Assembly: GCA_022113835.1 (NCBI GenBank)
Contig: JAILWY010000023.1
Location: 10,788,001 to 10,852,000 of the forward strand
DNA length: 64,000 bases
Source of the DNA: Atopsyche davidsoni
Lineage: Eukaryota > Arthropoda > Insecta > Trichoptera > Hydrobiosidae
Direction: 5' to 3'
The position numbers were made by a program, and so were the translations under genes. Positions 50,620 to 61,349 of this stretch are shown here, piece by piece. Below the pieces are notes generated by a model. That model was given only the letters and a program-made list of their open reading frames with translations. It ran no database searches and had not been told where the DNA came from. The number at the start of each line of letters is the position of its first letter. Position 1 is the stretch's first letter.

Positions 50620-51060
50620 TGTCCAAGGCCATTCGAATTGCGAAAGAAGCTGCAACGCGGCGAACACGTGTCGCATTTTTAATATTGATTTCTAAAAACA
50701 GGGAATGTATTCATCGCTACAGGTGTAGTATTTTATCTTTAAATAAACAATCTGCGAATGTTGTTGAATCTGCAGACGAAGAGCGCGGCGCGTCGCCTGG
50801 CCCGGCTAACCCGGGGCCGACCGTTGCCCCTCGGGCAGACCATCTCCGAATAACATTAGAGGTCCCACTAAGTTGAGGAATGCCGCGCCGGCCCGCCACT
50901 CGCGCCCCGTTTTTGTGGTCATCCACGGCCAGGGGTCCGCAAGAGGAAGAGCCCCCGGGAGCCCCACGGCGCACCTCATCAGCGGCAGTACTGAAGATGA
51001 TGCCTTGATGAGTGTCCTCCGGGGACTGATGATTTCGGGTGGCATGTTATGTTAATGTCC
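50620..51060. other. Largest GC-rich island, coding status unclear
   Basis: Open frames on both strands, including a minus-strand frame at 50806-51045 (residues such as LADPWPWMTTKTGREW), overlap completely. No splice sites or domain decide between a retroelement fragment, a CpG-rich promoter and a conserved element. Confidence 0.3.
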
Positions 51061-54000
51061 CGAATCTCGGCTGAACCACATTTTTTTGTTGTTTATTATT
51101 TATTACATTTTTATACACACTGTCGTAGAGTTCATATCCATTCTTTTATAATAAAATATATTTTTTCTTTAATATATACGTCAAAACCTCATACACTTTA
51201 TCGCCAACTTATACTCAAACATACAATATTTTTATAAACGTATAATAATAAAACAGCCGAACAATCGCATGTGTGTTTGTTTCTTGCGGTACTAACAAAA
51301 ATATTTACTGATTCATTTACTATTTTTTACTCAAGTGGTTATGGGTTAAAGCACTAGTTAGCACGTTATAACTGTGTTATAATTTCAATGTAGGAAGGTG
51401 TTTGAGTTGATGGCCCCTATTCCACCTGCCGCGTACCTGCCCCCGCGGATCGATTCACTATTATTTCAAGTTGGTCTCTTACGGCCGGAATGTAATTAAT
51501 GTAGCAGAGTGGTCCGCTCCGCTCCTTTGTGCGGCCCGTGGCCCATGACTGGCCGATCTCTAGGAACCTCTCGAAACAATTTTGATTATCGACTCTCAAT
51601 GTGTCGGCCACATCTTACCAATCGTACGCGATTGTATCTCACGAATGATCTCGCTTTTACACAGGTGTAATACAACATTCGAAACGTAGTGAAGTTTTTT
51701 TCAGGATTTGCCAAACACTGATGAAAGTTATAAGAAGTCCGGGATGGGCAGTACTCATTAGCTATTTAGGTTGCATTAACATTCTTATTGTAAACGGAAA
51801 ACTTTTTTATTTTTACGAATTTTTACTCTCTACCAATGGCGCGCTGAAGTTTGGAAGAAATAGCAGGTCATTTACATTTACAAGAAAAAAATAATCGATA
51901 AAAATATGCTGTCTCATCAACCGAGAACGCCTTGAAGGAAGTAAGAATATGTTTTCGCTTAGTTTCATTTTCAACTTGAGAGTGTCGAAGGATAAAAAAT
52001 GCTTGCCAATATTATTGCTATTAATAGTTCTTCATTATTATATTGTTTCCAAAACAACGATCCAGGTTTTGAAGAATATATATATGAATAAAAATAATTA
52101 GCCTTATTATCATTATAAATTAATTGTATCTTTCTCCTGAACAAGCACGACAATGCAGCCTGCTGAATAGTTTAATTAAAATAGTTGCCGTTTATTACAT
52201 GTTCCACTAACAAGTGCTTTCGAAAAAAAGTTTTTGCTTATTATGAAGTAATCTTTTAACTTATCACGCATACACACACACATATAAATAATAAATAACG
52301 TCAAGTATAATTAAATAAGACGTTATGCATGCGTTATAGAAATAAATGTTCATAAACTTTCAAAAGCCATAGCGGTACTCAAATATTAGATACAATACCA
52401 CTAATGAAAGAACCGACAGTAAAAGTCGTGCTACAATAATTCAACATATCTACAATCAAGAAGCACACGGAAGCGGAGGCGTAACCCAAAACACCCAAGA
52501 AGTTCCGAGCGTCAGGTCCTTTACAGCACGCCTCCAGGAAAACAATCCTCGGACGTGTAGCCATGTTAATTATTTAATGAACGAGTTGATGTAATGGGAC
52601 TTATTTTATTATATCTGAGGCTTTAAGCCCTCCATCTTGGCAATATTTATTATAATACTCCTTGGCTTTTTAATATCGGATTTGGTGAGATAAGTACCTC
52701 CTCACCTAGAACATTCTGGCTTGACCGAGCCAATGACCCTGTCAGTCTTCTCAGGTCTGCTGTCGGGGCCCTCCAGGGCCGCTTTTCTAGTGTGTAACTG
52801 CTTTATATATAAATACTTAAAGACATCAACCAATAACTGTTTTTTTTTTCCAAATTATAATATATCAATGACACGGATTTATTTTAGTTTTTTATGGATA
52901 GCTGTATTTGTTATTGAATGTCAACATTTACTCATGGAAAGAATCAAGTGATAAATATTTTTTTTGCGTAATACTCGTATCTTGCAATGTTTTTCTGAAT
53001 ATAAAAGTATCCATAACTCAATATATTTAAAATAAAAAAACACGTTAAAAAGCAAAGTAAGATAATACGTCTATTATTTCTAAAATGATGATCCTCAAAA
53101 ATAAAGTGAAATTATAACGCTGAAAACTAAACGCGTTTAATCTACTATCTTGTGAATTATTTTATTTTACAAAATACGTACTCCGCAGATGTTTTAATAT
53201 TATTAATACAAATTTTCTTATATTTAAGTTAGGTGGTGTTATATATAAGAAACAATTTAGTTCTGGGAGCGGCTCTGTTCATTTGATCATTTAAATCTCG
53301 TCAAATAACGATTGCGCGTCCAATCAGAGGCTGCGGCGGACCGCTTCTTTAGGTGTCTGGAAATGAGACCGGCAAAAGGTTAAGATTTGATTTAACGACG
53401 TTTTCCCATAAAAGAAATGTATGTTGTTGCGGTGTAATCGATGCAGCCACGTGGGAGAGATCTTGCACGAAATGAACATTAGGGAAATCGATAAATTCAA
53501 CGCTGTTACAAATATAAACAATTAGTATGCAGTATTGGGTAAACATCTAGACATTATTTAATAAATAAACCAAATATATAAACATATAATAATAAAAAGT
53601 ACAAAATAAGATTTTATATTGATAACCTGAATGTTAATTCTGATTTAAGTAACTCTTGTTTGAGCAGTGTTTTTATTTTTTTAACTTATTTATAATTGTC
53701 ACAAAAACATCGAATGCCATGTATTTATTCAATCATTTTGGAGATCTCTAATTGAGAAACGATGATAAATATAGTTTTTTTTCAAACGTGTGTATTTCTC
53801 TAATGCTCTATTTTGAATAATAAATATTACGTCTTATAACTACTGTTTACTCTTTTGATTATCAAGAGAAATAATCATGTTGAGTGTAATATTTTAACCA
53901 CGGCGGCCATGCTTCTACCCTGGCTTTATGTGGAAGTGACCTCGTTGTTATTTTTTAATTGAAGATGGCTTGCCTTGGTATCTTGTCCTCTGTAATCAGT

Positions 54001-57000
54001 TTGTTGTTCGCTGAGAGGATCAATTTTCTATTCGCAAAAATACCTACACTTTCACATTAATGATATTACAGAAGGAAACTAAATATCATACGGGAGACTA
54101 ATCTCGTGGAAACCGTCGCGGTCAGTCTCGAAACCACGATACTAAAATATCAGTTTCCTTTAGATAAAATATTGTCCGCTTATTGGGGATTCGTTTTCAC
54201 TATCTAACTGGCTCGGTTTATGGTAGGATGCAGTGGCGTGCAGCTTACATTGTCAAAATTCAGAAAGGTAAAAAAATGTTATTTTTAAACCCACGTTTTC
54301 TTGAATTTACACCAAAAACAGCGTTAAGAAAGCGTGTTTTTATTTTCTATCGGTTTTGTCTAAGATTATAAATATTATAGTTTATTATAAATAATTTCTT
54401 GTAATTCATTATATACAGATACTTTTCGCGGACTCGTTAGTCACAGTGCTTCAAAGTATTCTTATATTATAAACGCTTACATAAAATCAAAACGAACCCC
54501 AGCTGCACTTTTTTTCAATTTTGGCCCAAAACTCGACATCTTCATTGTTAGAAAAAATATCACTGCGTTGCGATATGTGTTTGTATTATGACTGCTTATT
54601 GTAGAAAGATATCTAAGCTATAAAAAAAACACAAGTTTAGACATGTATGCCGGCTACGATTAGTTGCGCACCTAGTAAAATAGAAATTTACAAGTAATAA
54701 AAATTTTGCCTTCAAGGGTTCCAATCAGTAACTTTGCAGTTTATAACTAAGTATTTATAAAGTAGCTTCGGTGTGATTTACATAGTCGTTGTAAAACTCA
54801 AAATTTATTTAAATTTCGTAGCGGCATCTCGGCCAGGGCTCCCCCCGCCGGCGCTGCAGCTCCGCCTGGCTACTATTTATAATTGAAACTAGCTTCAAAT
54901 GCCTCGCGGGCTCGTATGGTAATGAGTCCTCGTGTATTCACACACATGTTTTTTGAATCTCGCACACCACAACACAATATTTAAATACAATGTTTAAACT
55001 GACTACACATGCCTGGTCAGGCGGTCATTACGATAACCGCCGTCTCACATATTATTGTGAGTAATATTCTGTTGTAGCATTAGCCGTCAAAGATCAAAGT
55101 CACTGCCAAGGAGCCGAATTCGATTTGTTATGTTATGAAGTGTATATATATATTTTTATTTATTTATTTAAAATATAGGCAGTTTTGCTCGTGCGCACTT
55201 TTCACGTTTTTATTTTAGTTTTGTGACTAGTTACGCCAACGTTAAACTGATTTAAAATGTTTCATTTGTTCAAATAAGTTTGATATATATCGGTCAAAAA
55301 ATATTAAATACAATCTTGTATAAAAATCTTGATCAAAACAACAATACAATATTTTCTTTAATGGCTTGATTTATCTAACACGTGTTGTGTTTTTATCGGT
55401 TGTTTAATGTTTTTAAGTGTTTCACGTAATAAAACATATTAAACAGCATAAACTTCAGGCTGGTAGATGCGTTAATTTTAATCATCACTAGCGTATTTTT
55501 TTTATTTGTGAATTTCAATTTTAATCATTGTTACTAGCTATTATAACAGGTATAATGTGTTTATTAAAAAATAAATAATTGCTGCATTTTCAATAAAATT
55601 AAAAGCATAGGAACTATATTATGATGGTAACAAATAAAGTAAACTAAAAAATGGATTAAAATAAATTTAATGTTTGTAATTAACATAATTTAAAAAAAAA
55701 AACAACCGTTATACTATTTAATTTACAAAAGAATTTTTTTTAACAATAAAATGGTTTAATTACCATAAAACCATGAATTCTCAGTAGTTAGTTTTTATTA
55801 AGCTCGGGATCATTCTGTGCTTATTTTTTATTGGGTCATCATGTCGGATCAAAATATTTCAGGCTTCACAATTTCCCTATCCTCACTGCGGCATTTCAAC
55901 CATTTCCTGTTGACCGAGCTTTCTGAATTGGTCGGCAGGGCGTCACGATGTTTCACTAAAAAAATACTGAAAAAACAAAAAAATATGTCAAGACTTTTTA
56001 ATATTCTTTCAGTCGATTTACAATAGTTCTTAGGGCTATACTTACAATACGGTATGTGACTACAGGTTGTGGGGCTTACAAGGTGTGGCTTACAAGGATT
56101 TCTCTTACGGATCGATTATCATTTTAACCGAAATATTAGATTTTAGTATAATTTAAGATAATCATATTAACGCATATTCTAATTTAGGGTATAATACATA
56201 TTAGTTTTAAAAAATTGAGTAACAATCTACTAACAAGTGTTGCGAAGAATAATAAATTACAATAAACATACAATTCAATGAAATTCAATACACACGCTTA
56301 CTCAAATTAATACAGTAAAAAAAACAAGGATGTGAAATTAATAGTGACATTTAAATGTGAATTTTTTCAGAATGTTATGTTTGTCATTTACACTCAACAT
56401 ATAATATATATTTCAGTAAATGTGTATATTTTTCGTTCCAAAAACGTTGTTATTTTAATAAAATAAATATTAGCAGGAAGGTGTCAGTTAGGTAGTATAT
56501 AATTTAAAATTTACATTTACAAACATCCTACAATAAACTATATTTTAGCGTGCAATATTTTTTAGTAATAATCGACATAAGGTCATTGATGTTAAATAAA
56601 AATACTGTGAGAATTTTCGCAAGCTGTCTTTTGGTCATTGAATACTCGTGTTAGTGTCAATTTCAAACGGACGACATTTTTATATGGAAGCCATTTAAAA
56701 ACGTTATATAAAAATATCATTAAATAAATTTTTATAACGCTATTTTATTTTATCACCACTGTTTTGGGTAATTCATTGGTTTTGATTACATTTAACCAAT
56801 GATACGGCAATAAAACTGCATCGGACATAAAAGAAATACAATAAAACCCAGTAATAGGTCTATTATTATTATAATTTTTCTTAGAAAGAAAAGAGAGAGA
56901 AAAAAAAAACCAAATTTGGTAGAGACCATAGACAGGCCAAAGAACGCGGTCCAAGGCAACGTAGCTCGCTCGTCAGCTGTTCGTGTCCCTCTCTGCCCCG

Positions 57001-57185
57001 CGCGTCCCGGCCGGGAGGGAGTGAAACAAAACACGCAGAGCAGGGGCGGAGAGGAAAGAACCGGTTTCTATTGTCCTTCCCTCCCGAACCGGCAAAACAC
57101 TTGATTCAAATAGGTTTTTTTGTTTTTATTTTATTTTTGTTTATGTCGGTACATCGTACACGGTGCAGCGTCTGCATCCACGTTG
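51061..57185. other. AT-rich spacer with several short GC-rich islands
   Basis: Islands lie at 51410-51640, 52440-52560, 53260-53480, 54820-54930 and 56930-57100. A TCF-type word (AGATCAAAG) starts at 55091. A minus-strand frame at 52379-52564 begins MATRPRIVFLEACC and has balanced composition, but no motif or splice site supports it. A TTTA repeat lies near 55150-55170. Confidence 0.4.
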
Positions 57186-58099
57186 AATAATACCACGCGT
57201 TACTCAATGCTTCTTAATATTACACATTTAATGCACTTGCCGTAGAAGGATGCGCTTTTATCCTCATGCATGAAATTATGCTTTATTATAAAATTTATAA
57301 CTCTCCGTAGCCTGGAGCTCTCGCGTCAAATCTTAGTTTCCTATAAAAATGTTTTTGGGTCTCTTCATATTACTGAATAAGACTTGTTATTTTTAAGGCT
57401 TACACAAAATATACATATAACAAAAAAAAAATTGAGGCATCACTATCTATTTCTAGTTGTAGCTTTTTATTTGCTTTTTTATTTTTTAGTGCATAAAACT
57501 AAAAATCCGATTGCAAGTTTTATGCATTGATTTAAAAAAATATATTATTACGTTAGTTCGTACTAGCAGATATGCATTCAATAAAATTCATTCACCGTGG
57601 GCAATTAAATAGCTGTACTGTTTTATTTTTAAATTAGGGAGTGGGTAGCCGTTAATGAAACCGTTCACGATTACAATCAAATTAAACTCAAAATTAAATT
57701 CCTGGATAGAAACATTACCATATATGGTCCCCCGAAGTAACTCCTGGATCACGATGCATCCTTTTTTATAAAAAAAAAACTCAACGCGGCTACTTAAAAA
57801 AACTTTGCCTTCATCAAAATCCACCCTTTTTCATATTACCCTACCGTGATATATCTTCGTTTTTGATTTATTACATAAAACGATCTATCATAATTTTTAT
57901 TCCGCATATTTTATAAAATAAAATATTTCGGATCATTAAAAAAATGTATTGTATCTCGTATATTTTACATCAAATGAACTACAGGTTGATTTTTTTTTTA
58001 TATTAGCATAACCAATGTTTAGTTTACGCCAATATGCGAGGAGTTTGTGGTGAAGTGTTTTAATCCAAAAGTAGTTTGTTTAGTTTTAAAATGAAGTGC

Positions 58100-58290
58100 A
58101 ATCGTCTGCTGTTATAATGAGCTTGGCAGTCGGACATATTTTAATTTGTTGGGGAGCTTCTCGGGTCGAGCTTTGGGCGCGGGTCGGCCGGGCTAGAGTC
58201 GGAAAGCCCGGGCCTCTAACGGCGGCGCGGCCCGCTCGGAGCCCGGCGCAGGTAGCTGCCCCCAGGGCTGCCGCACTCACCTGCTGCTGC
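58100..58290 (-). other. GC-rich island with a consensus minus-strand splice donor
   Basis: On the minus strand, GCAGCAGCAG is followed by GTGAGTGC, with the exon side ending at 58281 and a GC-rich stretch downstream to about 58140. This could be the end of a 5' exon followed by a CpG-rich first intron. No ATG in a usable frame precedes it, so any such exon would be non-coding. Confidence 0.3.
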
Positions 58291-58466
58291 AACTTTACAT
58301 GCTTATAAACGCACAAACACGTGCTTGTTCTATAATATATTATTTTTAACTTAAATATTCAGTTTTATATTACTTTCAGCTGAATTCACCACGCGCCACT
58401 GCTAAAAAATGCCTCAAATAAATGTTCAATATTTTTGACAGAGAGTACTTGGTGGAATTCCATTTT

Positions 58467-58628
58467 AATATTTTTGAATAAAATACTTGTGTGATTTTCC
58501 ACATTTTCGTTTTTATAAGTGGCCGGTTTGACTCTGTTTGATAATGCCAACGTGAAAGGTTGGCGAAACCGGTCACTAATAAAAACGAAAATGTGGTAAA
58601 TCACTCAAGTATTTTATTCAAAAATATT
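58467..58628. mobile_element. Foldback (hairpin) MITE
   Basis: The left arm (58467-58529) and right arm (58566-58628) are 63-bp inverted copies with four mismatches around a 36-bp loop. Arms begin and end with AATATT. The interior has no coding capacity. The hairpin would fold very stably in single-stranded DNA or RNA. Confidence 0.85.
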
Positions 58629-58629
58629 C

Positions 58630-59050
58630 ATGTGATTAAGCACATTTTTTCACACATTGAAAACGATCGATATATTTGACAAACGAAAAAATTTTTTTTT
58701 TTTAATAATCGCGTCTCGGCTAAACATCAATAGATTTTAAAAATAATAATAACCAGATTTGGATATAAAAATGCTTCACTTGTTACTTTAATTAAGAAGT
58801 CCAGTTTTTGCAAATCATTAAATATTGATTAGACCGAGCATATTGGTTCATATGTAGAATATGATTATTAAAAAAATTCTCACTAAATTGCAGTGACTCG
58901 TTAGCATAGTTGGATAAATGCACCGGCCATGAAAGCTTGGGGATGTGGGTTCGAATCCTGTGTGGGATTCGAACCCACATCCCCAAGCCCAAGTCACGAT
59001 GATATTTTCTGAGAGTTTTCTTTGATCGTTTTCAATGTGCTTAATCACAT
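58630..59050. mobile_element. Inverted-repeat-bounded block containing tRNA-like sequence
   Basis: The ends are inverted: ATGTGATTAAGCACA ... TTGAAAACGATC at 58630-58668, and its reverse complement at 59024-59050. The left copy has a 12-bp insertion. The block lies directly next to the foldback element and contains the tRNA-derived region at 58895-58988. Confidence 0.7.
58895..58988 (+). repeat. tRNA-derived (SINE-like) sequence with duplicated palindromic 3' half
   Basis: An A box (TAGCATAGTTGG, 58902-58913) and a perfect B box (GGTTCGAATCC, 58948-58958) are spaced as in a tRNA. A D stem (GCAT/ATGC) and a T stem with wobble pairs can form. The acceptor stem is degenerate and the anticodon arm poor, so it is not a working tRNA gene. 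The sequence 58935-58958 is repeated as an exact inverted copy at 58965-58988 across a 6-nt spacer, giving two opposed B boxes. Confidence 0.78.
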
Positions 59051-59711
59051 AAACATACTAATACCTGCATGGGTAAATAAAAACGCATTCTGATTGACAT
59101 TAATCTAACTTAATACAAATTATTCAAATAAATGTATCATTTTACGTAATCCTTACGTCGTGTAATGGGTAAATAAATACTATACATGAATTTAATTTTA
59201 CTGTAATCGTACTGTTTTATTAACGACTACCTGCGTCTCAATTGTAAAATAAAACAGTACTACGATTTAATTGTTCACGGCGAATGAATATTATTGAATG
59301 TATATTTACTAGTACAAACTTGCGTAAAATTTCTACTCGTGTTTTTAGCTGTCGTATAAAACTATTGGGAAATAGAAAATATTTCAAAAATAATAAAACC
59401 ATTTTTAGTGTCTTTAATACGATTTGCTTAAAAAAAAGCCATTAATATTTAAAAAACTATCATAATTTATTGTTTTTAACTTAGATTTTGATTTTTTTTT
59501 ACTTTGAACTGAATTCGCGACTGCTAGAGGTAGAAAGTGATACCTCAAATAATATTTTTACTGTGTGTATAGTGAGTCATGAATATAACAAGTTATATTA
59601 AGTAATATGAAGAGACCCAAATTTCATAATAAAACACAATTTCATGCAAGAGATTGAAAGCGCATCCTACGGCAAGTGCATTGAAAGTTAGTTCCGTGTG
59701 GTATTAGTCAC

Positions 59712-61019
59712 TACACCGCCAAAATGATATAACTAAAAATATAAATAATTACGTAACTAACACCTTCATTGCATTATTTGGAACAATTAATTTTCTTATA
59801 GGACTATTAGACCTTACATATATCATATATTTATATATATACTCCGCGACACAACTTGCAACCGACTTGCAATAAGTGAACACGTATTAATTATTAGCCG
59901 ATCGATGCACACTGATTCGTAATACATTTATCTTATTATCGTGTATTTAAACCACTTTGATTCCAAAAATATAATAAACTATTATGCTGTTGAATCAAAA
60001 TAAAGTTTATTGTAAAATATTTAGACTATGAAACAGCAACTTTTCGCTGTGGAAAAAATGATGAAATGTGTCTTTTCGCTGCAATGCGTTGATCTGCCAA
60101 ACAAATCGAACTGTTCAAACGACATTTGTGCGAAAAATGAGACCTAAGAAGACAGGTTTTTTAAAAAAAATTTCATGGACAAAGATTTATTACTGTATTT
60201 GCAACAATTTAAATGTTTTTTTGGTGAGACGGAGGGAGAGTGACTGAGACCAAAATCGGGCCGAAATTCCAACATGATAAAAATATGTTAATAATTGTTG
60301 TGTGAAGAAATTTCTTAGATTTTTTCAACAGCTATATACAATGTACATTACAATGTAATAAATACTTTAAAAACAAATTTTACTTTATCATATACATAAA
60401 AACATTAATTTCACATTACCCGTAATTTGATGACCCTACCTTAAGTTACCCAAAGACGCTGGAGACCAACGAGACAGAAGATATACAAACCACCAGGTAG
60501 ACGGAGAGGCAAACAAACAACACTGCGGCCACTTCCAGTCTACCTTCAGCGACCGCTCTTTCCGGACGCGCCACTGCCAGTCCGTGGAATTATGAAGTAT
60601 TGTGACAAAATAAACCTGACAGTGCATGGATTGAAGTGTTGTTTATAACTGAGGAGCCACGCACCCACATCTGTGATAACTAGTGAATGAAACTGTTCGA
60701 GTGACTGCAAATAAATGCCTATTTAGTCATAGTTGTGACGCGATTACAAATGGAACTGGAAGTCAAAATATAGAAAATATCCAAATCAATGATCAGAGAT
60801 CCGTATTTTTCATTTTGTACTGAAGAAAACTGTCAAATTGTTTTAAAACGTGTTTTTTCTATTTGAATTTCTGAAAATTAAAATGTTATGCACAACCAAT
60901 CAAATTAAGTCCACACATCTAAGTGATAAAATTGATGTTGACATGCAATATTTTAAATTGAAGTATCTTTAATAAATAAAATTGTTGATTTATTAATGTC
61001 TTAACATAAATTTTAAAAA
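59712..61019. other. AT-rich spacer
   Basis: No gene was recognised. A patch of balanced composition at 60430-60620 has a minus-strand frame without motifs. Confidence 0.45.
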
Positions 61020-61025
61020 ACTTAC

Positions 61026-61113
61026 CTGGTATGCACAATTGAGTACCAACGAACCCTCGCAGTGTAGATTACCTTTTGAATGGAACTGATACCGAATCTA
61101 CTCGCTTTTTATA
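61026..61113 (-). promoter_or_regulatory. Candidate TATA/initiator promoter and non-coding first exon on the minus strand
   Basis: Reading the minus strand, TATAAAA (61113-61107) is followed 26 bases later by an initiator match, TCAGTT, with +1 at 61087. A 62-base exon without ATG then ends at a perfect donor (ACCAG/GTAAGT, exon end 61026). TATA spacing is slightly shorter than usual. The unit points away from the + strand exon at 61259, so the two could be divergently transcribed. Confidence 0.38.
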
Positions 61114-61258
61114 TGATGATGGACATGCAGATCTGACTGTCTTGAGCGGAATATTACATGGAGGTATATCGGACCTAGCCTTCGTGTAGGTGTCGTCGAG
61201 CTGAAGTGGAGAGTGATGAGCAGAGGGCGGAGGTCCCCTTGCTGAGGGGAGCCTCGCG

Positions 61259-61349
61259 ATGGCCACCCTGGGCCTGTCCAAGGTCTTCATCCTGGACAAG
61301 TACTTCACGGAGCTGCAGAAGTTCTGGGAGACCGAGAAGAAGTTGCAAG
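61259..61349 (+). CDS. First coding exon of an unrecognised gene or isoform
   Basis: ATG 61259 is preceded by an in-frame TGA at 61217, so it is the first Met. The exon encodes 30 residues (MATLGLSKVFILDKYFTELQ, then KFWETEKKLQ) plus one base, and ends at a good donor (CAAG/GTGAGA). Of the 30 codons, 29 end in G or C. The peptide looks like an amphipathic helix or the start of a coiled coil; no domain is recognised. It ends in phase 1 with a G, like the exons ending at 36597 and 2734, which allows splicing to a shared downstream exon outside the window. The upstream leader is GC-rich. Confidence 0.7.

Larger units (their letters stand above)
57186..59711. mobile_element. Nest of inverted repeats: composite of unclassified transposable elements
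   Basis: Arm A (about 57186-57460) and arm B (about 59519-59711) are diverged inverted copies of one repeat. Shared words include ATGCACTTGCCGTA, GGATGCGCTTT, GGGTCTCTTCATATTACT and TTGAGGNATCACT. Arm A carries an extra insertion of about 59 bp (57297-57356). A short third copy of the repeat's end lies at 58371-58437, in the same orientation as arm B. Between the arms lie a foldback element, another inverted-repeat block and a tRNA-like sequence. No transposase was found. Confidence 0.7.

Noticed and set aside
58895..58968. Functional tRNA gene
   Set aside because: The A and B boxes are good, but the acceptor stem has a mismatch and several wobble pairs, the anticodon arm does not fold well, and the sequence lies in a nest of repeats.
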